64,000 bases of DNA from Polaribacter atrinae (GCF_038023995.1 NZ_CP150660.1:2168501-2232500), one strand, 5' to 3'. Shown: positions 7,270 to 17,437, counted from the stretch's first letter. The notes: generated by a model not told the origin, from the sequence alone. Made by a program: numbers and translations.

Positions 7270-8298
7270 TTAAAGTTTTCTTTTAGTAGATTCTCTAATC
7301 ACTAAATCGGTATCTAAAACAACTTCTTTATAACTAATACTTTTATTCATTTTTCTGTCTTTTATTTCTTTATATAATATTTTAAAAGATTTTTTCCCCA
7401 TTTCAAAACCAGGTTGATTAATTGTTGTTAAAGAAGGTGAAATTACAGAAGACATAAACCAGTTACTAAAACCAACAATACTAATATCTTCTGGCACTTT
7501 AACACCCAATTTAGCAAATTCCGTCATGGCCCCAATAGCAACTAAATCTGTATTTATAAAAATACCATCCACATCTTTATGGTCTTTTAATAATTGTCTT
7601 GCATTTTCTTTTCCTTCCTCAAAACTCATATCTCCACACTCATTAACATATATTAAAGAAGGGTCGTACTCTAAGTTATTATCAAGCAACGCCTTTTTAT
7701 AACCAAGAAATCTATCGATAGAATTTTGAGGCAACAAAGCCCCTCTAAAATGAGCAATTCGTTTACAACCAATATCAATTAAATGTTTCGTTGCTATATA
7801 CGCAGCTTTTCTATCATCAATAATAACCTTAGAACATTTTACCACTTTAGCAATTTTATCAAACATTACTAAAGGAGTTTCTTGTTCAATAATTTCTGTT
7901 AGGTGTTTAAAATCTCCTGTTCCGTTTGCTAAAGAAATTAAAATTCCGTCTACTCTTTTACTAAGTAATAAATCTATTTGCTTTTTTTCTAACTCGTAAG
8001 ATTCATCAGACTGAAGAATAATTACCAAATACCCTTTTTTTTCTGCTTGAGAAATAATTCCTTTAATAACACTAGAAAAAAAGTGATGCACAATTACAGG
8101 TATAATTAAACCTATAATCTTAGATTCTTTAGTTCTTAAATTAACGGCAAAAGAATTTGGTTTATAGTGCAATAAAGAAGCTGTTTCTCTCACCAACTTT
8201 CTTGTTTTTTTACTTACATCCGGATAATCTTTTAATGCTTTTGAAACGGTTGTGATAGAAATACCTAATTGTTCGGCTATTTGTTTAAGTGTTACCAA
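7270..8298 (-). CDS. LacI-family transcriptional regulator
   Basis: 342-residue repressor of the LacI/PurR type. The N-terminal helix-turn-helix is TLKQIAEQLGISITTVSKALKDYPDVS (residues 3-29) and a hinge helix follows near 45-60; the rest is a periplasmic-binding-protein-like sugar sensor. Start codon is TTG. It is divergent from the fructan/sucrose operon, and two perfect palindromic operators of the LacI type lie between them, so it probably represses that operon, and perhaps itself, until a sugar or sugar phosphate binds. The ligand cannot be read from the sequence; fructose, sucrose or a phosphate of these is the natural guess. Confidence 0.9.
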   Translation of the reverse strand: MVTLKQIAEQLGISITTVSKALKDYPDVSKKTRKLVRETASLLHYKPNSFAVNLRTKESKIIGLIIPVIVHHFFSSVIKGIISQAEKKGYLVIILQSDESYELEKKQIDLLLSKRVDGILISLANGTGDFKHLTEIIEQETPLVMFDKIAKVVKCSKVIIDDRKAAYIATKHLIDIGCKRIAHFRGALLPQNSIDRFLGYKKALLDNNLEYDPSLIYVNECGDMSFEEGKENARQLLKDHKDVDGIFINTDLVAIGAMTEFAKLGVKVPEDISIVGFSNWFMSSVISPSLTTINQPGFEMGKKSFKILYKEIKDRKMNKSISYKEVVLDTDLVIRESTKRKL

Positions 8299-8322
8299 AA
8301 TAGAATTGTTTAATTTTTAGAG

Positions 8323-8330
8323 CAAATATA
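8323..8330 (-). promoter_or_regulatory. -7 box of the LacI-family regulator
   Basis: Minus-strand TATATTTG lies 24 bases before the TTG start at 8298. The operators at 8369-8402 are just upstream of it. Confidence 0.5.
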
Positions 8331-8368
8331 TGTTTTATTACCCTGTAAATATAGTAAATTACCTTAAT

Positions 8369-8382
8369 CGAAAACGTTTTCG
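8369..8382. promoter_or_regulatory. LacI-type operator 1
   Basis: Perfect 14-base palindrome cgaaaacgttttcg with a central CG, the classic half-site symmetry of LacI-family operators. It is the copy nearer the regulator gene. Confidence 0.85.
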
Positions 8383-8383
8383 G

Positions 8384-8407
8384 TAAATCGAAAACGTTTT
8401 CGATTTA
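8384..8407. promoter_or_regulatory. LacI-type operator 2
   Basis: The same core cgaaaacgttttcg at 8389-8402 inside a 24-base perfect palindrome (taaat at the left edge, attta at the right). Its centre is exactly 20 bases from that of operator 1, about two helical turns, so two dimers would bind the same face of the DNA. Confidence 0.88.
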
Positions 8408-8517
8408 TTATTTACACAAAATACTGTGCTGCTATTTTAATTTTACTCAAAAAAAAGTCTAAATTTTATTAAATCAACAAAATAGATGCAAAACTCAATT
8501 ACAATTAAATCAAAAAC

Positions 8518-9843
8518 ATGAATAAAAAAATAATAATCTGGTCTTTAACAACTGCACTAGCAGGTTTCTTGTTTGGTTTTGATACAGTTGTTATTTCTGG
8601 TGCTGAAAAAAAACTTCAACTAATTTGGGAATCTACAGATATGTTTCATGGATTGGTAGTTATTGGTATGGCATTATGGGGTACAGTCTTTGGGGCAATT
8701 TTTGGAGGAATACCAACTAATAAAATTGGTAGAAAAAACACCTTAATATGGATAGGTGTCCTTTACACAATATCTGCAATTGGATCTAGTTTAGCTAATG
8801 ATCCTTGGACTTTTGCTTTATTTAGATTTATTGGAGGCCTAGGTGTTGGAGCATCTACAATTGCAGCTCCAGCTTATATCTCAGAAATTGCACCCGCAAA
8901 AGATAGAGGTAAATTAGTTGGCTTATATCAATTTAATATTGTGTTTGGTATTTTAATCGCTTTCTTTTCTAATTATTTATTAAATAATATTGGTGAAAAT
9001 GCCTGGAGATGGATGTTAGGTATAGAAGCAGTGCCTGCAATTATTTATACTTTAATGATTTTATCTGTACCTAAAAGCCCTAGATGGTTATTAACCAAAT
9101 CTAAAGAAGATGAGGCTAGAAAGGCTTTAAAAATTATTAATCCAAAATTAAACTCAAATGCTTTAGTTGAAGAAATCAAACAAGAGATGAAAGATACGAT
9201 ACCTAATGAAAACATCTTTCTTAAAAAATACAGATTCCCTTTAATCTTAGCTTTTTTAATTGCCTTTTTCAATCAATTATCTGGTATTAATGCATTATTA
9301 TATTATGCTCCAAGAATATTAGAAGAAGCAGGTTTAGGAGAAAGTACTGCCATGTTAAGTAGTATTGGTGTTGGTGTTACAAATATGCTATTTACATTAC
9401 TTGGTATATTTTTAATAGATAAATTAGGTAGAAAACAACTAATGTATATAGGCTCTTTTGGTTATATTATATCATTATCATTAGTTTCTGCTGCCTTCTT
9501 TTTTAACTGGGAAGGAACTTACATGCCTATCTTCTTATTTATTTTTATTGCAGCACATGCAATCGGGCAAGGCACTGTAATATGGGTTTTTATATCAGAA
9601 ATATTCCCCAATCATTTAAGGGGTTCAGGACAATCTTTTGGTAGTTCTGTACATTGGGTATTAGCAGCAGTTATTCCTTCATTAGTACCGGTATTATTCT
9701 CTACAATTGGGGCTAGTGTTGTCTTTCTATTTTTTGCAGTGATGATGGCCATACAATTACTATTCGTAATCTTTATGATGCCAGAAACTAAAGGTGTTAC
9801 ACTAGAGGAGCTAAGTAAAAAACTAATCAAAAATAAAAATTAA
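8518..9843 (+). CDS. Sugar porter family MFS transporter
   Basis: 441-residue, 12-helix inner-membrane sugar:proton symporter of the sugar porter family. Visible signatures: GFLFGFDTVVISGA in helix 1, NKIGRKN in the loop after helix 2, SEIAPAKDRGKLVGLYQ, the mid-protein PKSPRWLL, QLSGINALLYYAP in helix 7, DKLGRK, and MPETKGVTLEEL at the C-terminus. First gene of the sugar operon, 110 bases from the operators and only 4 bases before the GH32 gene, so it probably imports the fructose that GH32 releases. The substrate is inferred from context. Confidence 0.9.
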   Translation: MNKKIIIWSLTTALAGFLFGFDTVVISGAEKKLQLIWESTDMFHGLVVIGMALWGTVFGAIFGGIPTNKIGRKNTLIWIGVLYTISAIGSSLANDPWTFALFRFIGGLGVGASTIAAPAYISEIAPAKDRGKLVGLYQFNIVFGILIAFFSNYLLNNIGENAWRWMLGIEAVPAIIYTLMILSVPKSPRWLLTKSKEDEARKALKIINPKLNSNALVEEIKQEMKDTIPNENIFLKKYRFPLILAFLIAFFNQLSGINALLYYAPRILEEAGLGESTAMLSSIGVGVTNMLFTLLGIFLIDKLGRKQLMYIGSFGYIISLSLVSAAFFFNWEGTYMPIFLFIFIAAHAIGQGTVIWVFISEIFPNHLRGSGQSFGSSVHWVLAAVIPSLVPVLFSTIGASVVFLFFAVMMAIQLLFVIFMMPETKGVTLEELSKKLIKNKN

Positions 9844-9847
9844 GCAA

Positions 9848-11431
9848 ATGAAATTCAAAAAACTAACTTTTATAACTCTTGTGTTGCTTGTATTTTTTAA
9901 CTGTAAAAAAACAGTAGAAACTAAAGAAAAAGTTTCTAAAACTTATACAGAAGAAGAACTTTACAGACCTAACTTTCATTTTACGCCAAAAAAAGCTTGG
10001 ATGAATGATCCTAATGGCATGTTTTATTACAATGGTTACTATCATTTATATTTTCAATACCATCCAGATAGTAATGTTTGGGGTCCTATGCATTGGGGAC
10101 ATGCAATTAGCACAGATATGATTACCTGGTCAGAGCAACCTATTGCTATTTATCCTGATGAACTTGGAACCATTTTTTCTGGAAGTGCGGTTGTAGATAT
10201 TAGCAATAGCTCTGGATTAGGAGAAGTTGAAAAATCTATTCCAATTGTTGCTATGTACACGAACCATAAAGATTTTGGTAACGGAAAGGTTAAACAGGTA
10301 CAAAGTATTGCTTACAGTAATGACGAAGGTAAAACTTTTAAGAAATACGAAAACAACCCGGTTATAGACAACGATACTATTAAAGATTTTAGAGATCCAA
10401 AAATTACTTGGGATGAGGATAGACATAAATGGATTATGTCTCTAGCAGCTGGAGATAAAATAATGTTTTACGATTCTAAAAATTTAAAAAACTGGAACTT
10501 ACTTTCAGAATTTAAAAAAGATGAAAATTCTAAAGATGGAGTTTGGGAATGTCCAGATTTATTTAAACTACCAATTAAAGGTACAGAAGAATTTAAATGG
10601 GTATTATTTGTAAGTGTTGGAACTGGTGGTCCAAATGGTGGAAGTGCAACACAATATTTTATTGGAGATTTTGATGGTAAGAACTTTAAAATTGATAAAG
10701 AGTTTGAAAAAAACTTAAAAGAAAATCATACGTATTGGTTAGATTTTGGTAAAGATAATTACGCAGGTGTTTCTTGGTCTAACGCAAGAACAAAAGATGG
10801 TGCTAAATTAATGATTGGTTGGATGTCTAATTGGGATTATGCAGTAAAAGTACCAACAGAAACATGGAGAAGCGCAATGACAATTCCTAGAAAAGTAGCA
10901 CTTAAAAAAGATGATAATGGTTATCGATTAATTTCCAACCCTGTAACAGATTTAAATAAATACAGAGGCACCAAATTTAAAAAAGAAAATATTTCTGTAA
11001 ACGGGAATACAAAAATTATAGGTTCAGAATCTATTGATTTATCTAGTTCTGAAATAAAGTTTAATATAAACAATTTAAATGATAAAAGCTTCACTTTTAA
11101 ACTATCTAACAAAGTAAATGACTCACTTTTATTTGGATATGATAATGCTAAGAATTCTTTTTTTATTGATCGTAAAAAATCTGGAAAAATAAATTTCTCA
11201 GAAAAATTTGCAGATAAAATTTCTTATGCTCCTAGAACATCATCTAATAAAAATTTATCAGGAACAATATTAATAGATAAAACCTCTATAGAATTATTCT
11301 TTGATGATGGAGAAACTGTTATGACAGAAATATTTTTTCCAAACAAACCCTATTCAACCTTTTCTATAGAAACTAATAATCAAGAATTACTTCTTGATAA
11401 CATCGAATTAAATCAATTAAACATTAACTAA
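9848..11431 (+). CDS. GH32 fructan hydrolase lipoprotein (levanase/inulinase/invertase type)
   Basis: 527-residue glycoside hydrolase family 32 enzyme that removes fructose from beta-fructans or sucrose by a retaining mechanism. The catalytic triad is visible: nucleophile D54 in WMNDPNG (51-57), transition-state stabiliser D184 in FRDP (182-185), acid/base E235 in the EC motif (235-236). The five-bladed propeller spans about 40-350 and the beta-sandwich about 370-527. A hydrophobic N-terminus followed by C19 suggests a lipoprotein held in the cell envelope. Second gene of the operon, 12 bases before susC. Levan, inulin or sucrose preference cannot be decided here. Confidence 0.93.
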   Translation: MKFKKLTFITLVLLVFFNCKKTVETKEKVSKTYTEEELYRPNFHFTPKKAWMNDPNGMFYYNGYYHLYFQYHPDSNVWGPMHWGHAISTDMITWSEQPIAIYPDELGTIFSGSAVVDISNSSGLGEVEKSIPIVAMYTNHKDFGNGKVKQVQSIAYSNDEGKTFKKYENNPVIDNDTIKDFRDPKITWDEDRHKWIMSLAAGDKIMFYDSKNLKNWNLLSEFKKDENSKDGVWECPDLFKLPIKGTEEFKWVLFVSVGTGGPNGGSATQYFIGDFDGKNFKIDKEFEKNLKENHTYWLDFGKDNYAGVSWSNARTKDGAKLMIGWMSNWDYAVKVPTETWRSAMTIPRKVALKKDDNGYRLISNPVTDLNKYRGTKFKKENISVNGNTKIIGSESIDLSSSEIKFNINNLNDKSFTFKLSNKVNDSLLFGYDNAKNSFFIDRKKSGKINFSEKFADKISYAPRTSSNKNLSGTILIDKTSIELFFDDGETVMTEIFFPNKPYSTFSIETNNQELLLDNIELNQLNIN

Positions 11432-11443
11432 ATTAAATAAATT

Positions 11444-14400
11444 ATGAGACGTAAATTACTCTTTTTACTTACAATATTTGCTCTTATCAGCATATCCGCC
11501 CAAGCCCAGGTTAAAGGTGTGATTACTGATAAAGATGGAGATATGCCATTACCAGGTGTTTCAGTAGTTGTATCTGGCACTACTGTTGGAACAACAACCG
11601 ATTTTGATGGAAATTATACTTTAGCCAACACAAAAGGTGATGACACATTGGTTTTTAGTTATTTGGGTTACAAAATCGAAACCATAAAAATAAACGGTAG
11701 AACTGTTATAAATGTTGTACTAACAGCAGAAGCAAGTCAACTAGATGAAATAATAATAACTGGTTACTCCAAAGAAAAAAAGGTAGATGTAACTGGGGCA
11801 ATATCTGTTGTAGAAATGGCTCCTATTAAGGGTGTTGGTTTAAGTACAGGTAGTGCCGTACAGAGTTTACAAGGCCAAGTAGCTGGTTTATTTATTGAGA
11901 AAAACGGAGACCCAACTGGTACAAGTAATAATATACTAATTAGAGGTGCAACCACCCTTGGTAACAACAACCCATTGTTTGTTATTGATGGTGTGCCAAC
12001 ACTAAGGCAAGAAGTTTTTGCAAGTTTAAACCCAAGTACAATAGAATCTGTTCAAGTTCTTAAAGATGCTTCTGCTTCTTCACTTTATGGAGCTCGTGCA
12101 GGAAATGGTGTGGTAGTTGTATCTACAAAAAACAGATCAAAAGCAGGAGGCGCAGAAAAATTTAAAATCAGTTTAAACTCAAACATTTCAGTTTTATCAG
12201 AAAAAAAACAACGTTATAAAATGCTAAATGCATTGCAAAGAGGTAAAGCTTTATGGCAAGCATCTGTTAATGATGGTGCAGACCCTAGTGGTGGTTATGG
12301 TGAAATATATAATTTTGATTGGAACGGTGATTTTAATAACCCTGTTTTAAATAGTGTAACTGTACAGCCCTTTGTTGGTGGTGATACAAGTGTACCAGTT
12401 GGAGACACTGATTGGCAAGACGAAACTTACCAAACTGGATATTTATACAATAATGAAATTTCATTTTCTGGAGGTACAGACAATTCATTTCACTTAATAA
12501 ATGTAGGTCATTTAAGCAATACAGGTATCTTAAAAAACACAGGTTACGAAAGAATTACAGCTAAATTAAACTCTAATTTTAATTTATTTGATAATAGGTT
12601 AAGAGTTGGTGTAAATTCACAAATGTCTACTTCTGATGAAACTTTAGCTGCTAGAGACGTTGGTAGTGGTTATACAACAAGTTTAGCTATATCACTAGCA
12701 CCAACAATTCCTGTATATGATGCAAACGGAGAGTTTGCTGGCCCTTTGGGTTCTGGTTATTCAGACAGAAATAATCCTGTTTTAATGCAACAACTTAATA
12801 GTTGGGACAATACAAACAGAACCACTTTTTTTGGAAATATTTATGGAGAGTTTGATATCGCAAAAAATCTAACCTATAGAACTAGCTTAGGTGTAGATTA
12901 TAATGTAGTAGACAGAAGGGATATTGAAAGAAAAGTTAACAATGGTTTTATAACAAGAGCTACAAATAGATTGATACAAGGCAATCAAAAATTTACAAGT
13001 TTAGTATTTACAAACACCTTAAATTATAGTGTAGAATTAGCCGAAAAGCATAAAATAGGAGTGCTTTTAGGAGCAGAATCTATTAAAGACGATCAAGATA
13101 GTTTTATTGCACAAGCAGATGGATTTGCAGTAGAGACTGAGTCTTTCTTTCAGTTAGATGCTGCTACAGGAGCAAAAACAAACTTAGGGTCTTCTACAGG
13201 TAGTAGATTGTTGTCTCAATTTGCGAAAGTAAATTATGGTTACGAAGATAAGTATTTAGCTTCTGTAACTGTACGTAGAGATGGTTCATCAAGATTTGGA
13301 GCAGATAATAGATATGGTATTTTTCCTGCAGCAACAGTAGGTTGGAGAATTAGTAATGAGGATTTTTGGAAAGAAAATGATATTGTAAATTCTTTAAAAT
13401 TTAGAGCGGGTTATGGAGAAGTTGGTAACCAATCTATTGGAGATTTAGCACGTTTTGGTTTATTTGAATCTAATTACGGACAAAATCAATTACAAGCTAC
13501 TGGAGATACTTTTTTCTTTAATACGTTTTACAATGTTGGTACCGCTTATGATTTAAACGGAAATAACACAGGTAATTTACCATCTGGTTTTGTATCAATT
13601 CAAGCATCAAACCCAGCTTTAAAATGGGAAACTACCAAAGAATTTAATTTTGGTGTAGACTTTTCTTTATTAAACAATAAAGTAACTGGTACTTTCGATT
13701 ATTTTACTAGAGAAACTAGTGATATCTTAACAACACCACCAATTGCTTCTGTAGTAGGAGAAGGACAACAAAGAGTATTAAATGGAGCAACAACAGAAAC
13801 TAACGGTTGGGAATTAGCTTTAGCTTATGCTAATACTTTTGAAAACGGATTAAAATTAACTGTTTCTACTAACTTTGGTGCTTTTAAAGATAAAATTACG
13901 GCATTACCAGAAGAGGTTGTATCTTCTTATCCTGGTACTATAGACAATTCTATCATTGGGCATTCTCAATTTTCAATTTTCGGATATAAAACAGATGGTT
14001 TATTTCAAAGTCAAGCAGATATAGATGCAAGCCCAACTCAAGTTGGAGCTAGACCTGGAGGATTAAAATTTCAAGATTTAGATGGAAACGGCAGTATAGG
14101 TGCAGAAGACAGAGATTTTATTGGCACAACGTTACCAGATTTAGAATATGGAATTAGAGTAAACTTAGAATATAAAAACTTCGACTTTTCTGTATTCGGC
14201 TCAGGTGTTACAGGTAGAATAGGTTTAGACCCATATATATACTGGAATAACTTTGTACAAGGAAGAGAAAATGCTGGTTTAGGTGTTTTAAATGCATGGA
14301 CACCAACCAACACGGGTTCAAATATTCCAGCGGCATCACTTGTAAATAACGATACAAGAACCTCTGATTATCTTTACCGAAATAATTCTTATTTCAAAAT

Positions 14401-14605
14401 AAGAAACTTGTCATTTGGATATTCATTACCAGAAGAAATTGTTAATAAATTCGCAGGCATGTCAAGTTTAAGATTTTACGTTCAAGGAGAAAATTTATTT
14501 TGGTTTACACCTAAAGACTATATAGGATCAGATCCAGAAAGAACAAATGTAGATAACATTCCTGTTCCAACCACATTATCACTTGGTCTTAACATTAACT
14601 TTTAA
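11444..14605 (+). CDS. SusC/RagA-type TonB-dependent outer-membrane receptor
   Basis: 1053-residue TonB-dependent transporter for glycans. Signal peptide 1-22 (ends SAQAQ); a CarboxypepD_reg domain at about 23-105 (GVITDKDGDMPLPGVSVVV, TTDFDGNYTL); a TonB-box/plug junction LDEIIITGYSKEKKVDVTGA near 106-125; plug to about 240; then a 22-strand barrel whose last strand ends LSLGLNINF with the usual terminal Phe. It pairs with the SusD encoded 11 bases downstream. The neighbouring GH32 suggests fructo-oligosaccharides as cargo (inference). Energy would come from a TonB protein such as those encoded elsewhere in the window. Confidence 0.95.
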   Translation: MRRKLLFLLTIFALISISAQAQVKGVITDKDGDMPLPGVSVVVSGTTVGTTTDFDGNYTLANTKGDDTLVFSYLGYKIETIKINGRTVINVVLTAEASQLDEIIITGYSKEKKVDVTGAISVVEMAPIKGVGLSTGSAVQSLQGQVAGLFIEKNGDPTGTSNNILIRGATTLGNNNPLFVIDGVPTLRQEVFASLNPSTIESVQVLKDASASSLYGARAGNGVVVVSTKNRSKAGGAEKFKISLNSNISVLSEKKQRYKMLNALQRGKALWQASVNDGADPSGGYGEIYNFDWNGDFNNPVLNSVTVQPFVGGDTSVPVGDTDWQDETYQTGYLYNNEISFSGGTDNSFHLINVGHLSNTGILKNTGYERITAKLNSNFNLFDNRLRVGVNSQMSTSDETLAARDVGSGYTTSLAISLAPTIPVYDANGEFAGPLGSGYSDRNNPVLMQQLNSWDNTNRTTFFGNIYGEFDIAKNLTYRTSLGVDYNVVDRRDIERKVNNGFITRATNRLIQGNQKFTSLVFTNTLNYSVELAEKHKIGVLLGAESIKDDQDSFIAQADGFAVETESFFQLDAATGAKTNLGSSTGSRLLSQFAKVNYGYEDKYLASVTVRRDGSSRFGADNRYGIFPAATVGWRISNEDFWKENDIVNSLKFRAGYGEVGNQSIGDLARFGLFESNYGQNQLQATGDTFFFNTFYNVGTAYDLNGNNTGNLPSGFVSIQASNPALKWETTKEFNFGVDFSLLNNKVTGTFDYFTRETSDILTTPPIASVVGEGQQRVLNGATTETNGWELALAYANTFENGLKLTVSTNFGAFKDKITALPEEVVSSYPGTIDNSIIGHSQFSIFGYKTDGLFQSQADIDASPTQVGARPGGLKFQDLDGNGSIGAEDRDFIGTTLPDLEYGIRVNLEYKNFDFSVFGSGVTGRIGLDPYIYWNNFVQGRENAGLGVLNAWTPTNTGSNIPAASLVNNDTRTSDYLYRNNSYFKIRNLSFGYSLPEEIVNKFAGMSSLRFYVQGENLFWFTPKDYIGSDPERTNVDNIPVPTTLSLGLNINF

Positions 14606-14616
14606 AAAATATTAAA

Positions 14617-16362
14617 ATGAAGAATATAAAAATATTATTAGCGGGAATCTTTGCTACATTTTTAATAGCAGGATGTTCTGATGATTTCTTAGAATATGAA
14701 CCAGAAGGTGTATTATCTAATGAAAACGTAGCTACAGCAGAAAATGCAGAAGCATTAGTTGTTGCAGCATATGCAGGAATAGCAAATGATGACATGGTAG
14801 GTCCACTAACTAACATGTGGGTTTACGGAAGTGTTAGATCTGATGATGCCTACAAAGGTGGTGGTGGTAGAGGTGATGTTGATATTGTAGATAGATATGA
14901 ACAATACAACTTAACAATTGCAGACGACCCTTTAGATTGGATGGGACCAAGAACTTGGACTAATTATTATAAAGCAATATCGAGAGCTAATTTTGCTTTA
15001 AAAGTAATTAATGATATACCAGATGTAGAGTATTCAAACAAAGCTATAAGACAAGGAGAACTTCGTTTTTTAAGAGCGCACTCTCATTTTATGCTTAAAC
15101 TATTGTTTAAAAAAATTCCATATATCACAGAAGATTTAACACAAGATGAAATTATTAAAGTTTCTAATGATGTAGATAATGATGCTTTATGGAACACAAT
15201 TGCAGATGATTTTAAATTTGCTTATGATAACTTACCTCAATCTCAAGATCAGGTTGGTAGAGCAGATAAAAATGCAGCAGCAGCTTATTTAGCAAAACTA
15301 CGTTTATACCAAGCTTATGAGCAAAATGATAATCACGCCGTTACTAATATAAACATGTCTAAATTACAAGAGGTAGTTGATTATGCAGATGATGTAATAG
15401 GTGCTTTAGAAGGAGATTATGGAAATAACTTTTTAGATGGTTTTGATAATGGTTCAGAATCTATTTGGGCTGCACAATTTTCTATTAATGACGGAACAAC
15501 TGTTAGTAGAGTAAGCTTTGTAACCGGTTTAAATTCACCTCAGGGTACTGGGCTGTATGGATGTTGTGGTTTTCATTTGGCTAGTCACAATATGGTAAAC
15601 GCATTTAAAACGGATGCTTCTGGCTTACCATTATTAGATACTTTTAATGATAGTAACATTTTTGATGTTGTGGATGCAAATGGAGAAACTGCTTTAGCTA
15701 CAGGAATTACATTAGACCCAAGAATAGATCATACAGTAGGTATACCAGGTCGTCCTTTTAAATACAGAAATACGGTAAATACTACTGGAGATATGATATA
15801 CAATTTTAGTTGGGCAAGAGACCCAGGAGTGTATGGTTATTTTGGAAACATGAAAGAACAGCAAGCACCAGATTGTGGTTGTTATGTAAAAGAAGGTCCT
15901 TTTGTGGGTACTTCAAAGAATGTAGATTTTATAAGATATGCAGACGTACTTTTATTTAAAGCAGAAGCTTTAATTCAAATGAATCAAGTAGATGCAGGTG
16001 TCGAAATTATCAATCAAATTAGAAGAAGAGCTAAAGTAAGCACTCAAAGACAAATGAATGCGGGGGCTAGTAATGTATATAATGTGGGTGAATATGCCAT
16101 GGGAATGTCTAAAGATGATGCTTTTAAAGCTTTAATGTTTGAAAGACGTTTAGAGTTTGGTATGGAAGGTCCAAGATTTTTTGACTTAGTAAGATGGGGA
16201 ATGGCAGAACAAGTTCTAAATGCATATTTAGCAGTTGAAAAAACAAGAAAAGATTTTTTAACAAATGCTAATTTTACAGTAGGTAGAGATGAGTACTATC
16301 CAATCCCTCAAAGAGAAATAGATTTTACAGGTGGCATTTACAAGCAAAACCCTGGTTACTAA
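14617..16362 (+). CDS. SusD/RagB-type glycan-binding lipoprotein
   Basis: 581-residue SusD-family surface lipoprotein that forms the lid of the SusC channel. Lipobox IAGC with C19; N-terminal region ESxNVATAENAEALVVAAYAGI-like helices; TPR-like helical core; the C-terminal SusD signature is seen in ADVLLFKAEALIQ, IRRRA, FERRLEFGMEGPRFFDLVRWG and YPIPQREID. No SusE/SusF or other surface glycan-binding protein follows; a terminator closes the unit. Confidence 0.95.
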   Translation: MKNIKILLAGIFATFLIAGCSDDFLEYEPEGVLSNENVATAENAEALVVAAYAGIANDDMVGPLTNMWVYGSVRSDDAYKGGGGRGDVDIVDRYEQYNLTIADDPLDWMGPRTWTNYYKAISRANFALKVINDIPDVEYSNKAIRQGELRFLRAHSHFMLKLLFKKIPYITEDLTQDEIIKVSNDVDNDALWNTIADDFKFAYDNLPQSQDQVGRADKNAAAAYLAKLRLYQAYEQNDNHAVTNINMSKLQEVVDYADDVIGALEGDYGNNFLDGFDNGSESIWAAQFSINDGTTVSRVSFVTGLNSPQGTGLYGCCGFHLASHNMVNAFKTDASGLPLLDTFNDSNIFDVVDANGETALATGITLDPRIDHTVGIPGRPFKYRNTVNTTGDMIYNFSWARDPGVYGYFGNMKEQQAPDCGCYVKEGPFVGTSKNVDFIRYADVLLFKAEALIQMNQVDAGVEIINQIRRRAKVSTQRQMNAGASNVYNVGEYAMGMSKDDAFKALMFERRLEFGMEGPRFFDLVRWGMAEQVLNAYLAVEKTRKDFLTNANFTVGRDEYYPIPQREIDFTGGIYKQNPGY

Positions 16363-16401
16363 TATAGTGTAGATTGTTTTTTGAATTGAATTAATTGGTA
16401 T

Positions 16402-16439
16402 CAAGAGAGATTGACATTGTTTAATCTCTCTTGTTTTTA
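16402..16439 (+). terminator. Terminator after susD
   Basis: Perfect 11-base stem caagagagatt (16402-16412) with aatctctcttg (16423-16433), followed by a T-rich run. It separates the uptake half of the locus from the intracellular half, either fully or as an attenuating step that lowers downstream expression. Confidence 0.85.
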
Positions 16440-16475
16440 TCACAATGAAATTGTTTTATTTTTAAATATTAAAAG

Positions 16476-17360
16476 ATGTCAAAAGTAGTTTGTTTTGGAG
16501 AAGTTTTGTGGGATATATTTCCAACTCATAAAAAAATAGGAGGAGCTCCTCTAAATGTTGCCAGCAGATTAAGTTCATTTGGTCATAACGTTACAATGAT
16601 AAGTGCTTTAGGTGAAGATAATTTTGGACAAAAAATAATTGAGTATCTTAAAGATAATAAAGTTAACACCAACCATATTCAAATAAAAAAACAATTTCAA
16701 ACTGGTAAAGTAAATGTCATACTAGATAAAAGAGGCACTGCTTCTTATACTATAAATTACCCAAGTGCTTGGGATAAAATTTCCATTACTGAAAAAGCAA
16801 AAAATGAAGTTGAAAACGCTGATGCCTTTGTTTTTGGTAGTTTAATTGCAAGAGACAAAACTTCAAGAAAAACATTGTATGAATTAATTGAAGCCGCGAA
16901 ATATAAAATTTTCGATTTAAATTTAAGGCAATCTCATTACACAACAGATGTATTACTATATTTAATGGAAAAAGCAAATTTTATTAAATTTAATGATGAT
17001 GAGTTATATGAAGTTTGTAAAAAAATAGGTTCAAAATACAATTCACTTGAACAGAATATAAGATTTATTGCGGCAAAAACAAATACAAATCATGTATGTG
17101 TTACTAAAGGACCACATGGTGCTGTTTTATTATATAACGATATTTTTTACTACAATAGTGGTTATCAAATAAATGTTATTGACACTGTTGGTGCAGGAGA
17201 TTCTTTTTTAGCTTCACTAACTAGTGAATTATTAAAAAAATCAACCCCACAAAAAGCAATCAATTTTGCTTGCGCTATCGGAGCATTAGTTGCTCAAAGT
17301 GAAGGAGCTAATCCAAAAATATTGCAATCAGAAATTGAAACTTTTATTAATCCACAATAA
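16476..17360 (+). CDS. PfkB-family sugar kinase, probable fructokinase (first)
   Basis: 294-residue ribokinase-fold kinase. N-terminal substrate motif GGAPLNVASRLSSFG (residues 22-36); C-terminal ATP/anion-hole motif DTVGAGDSF with catalytic base D242. Length is normal for the family. The fructan/sucrose context favours phosphorylation of fructose to fructose-6-phosphate in the cytoplasm. It follows the susD terminator, and no promoter was recognised in the gap. Another hexose or ketose substrate is possible. Confidence 0.85.
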   Translation: MSKVVCFGEVLWDIFPTHKKIGGAPLNVASRLSSFGHNVTMISALGEDNFGQKIIEYLKDNKVNTNHIQIKKQFQTGKVNVILDKRGTASYTINYPSAWDKISITEKAKNEVENADAFVFGSLIARDKTSRKTLYELIEAAKYKIFDLNLRQSHYTTDVLLYLMEKANFIKFNDDELYEVCKKIGSKYNSLEQNIRFIAAKTNTNHVCVTKGPHGAVLLYNDIFYYNSGYQINVIDTVGAGDSFLASLTSELLKKSTPQKAINFACAIGALVAQSEGANPKILQSEIETFINPQ

Positions 17361-17437
17361 AAGATGTATCATCATAATTATTAGATAGCTTAGACATTTA
17401 TGTCTTTCTTAAAAAAGAATAGATTAAAATAAATAAA

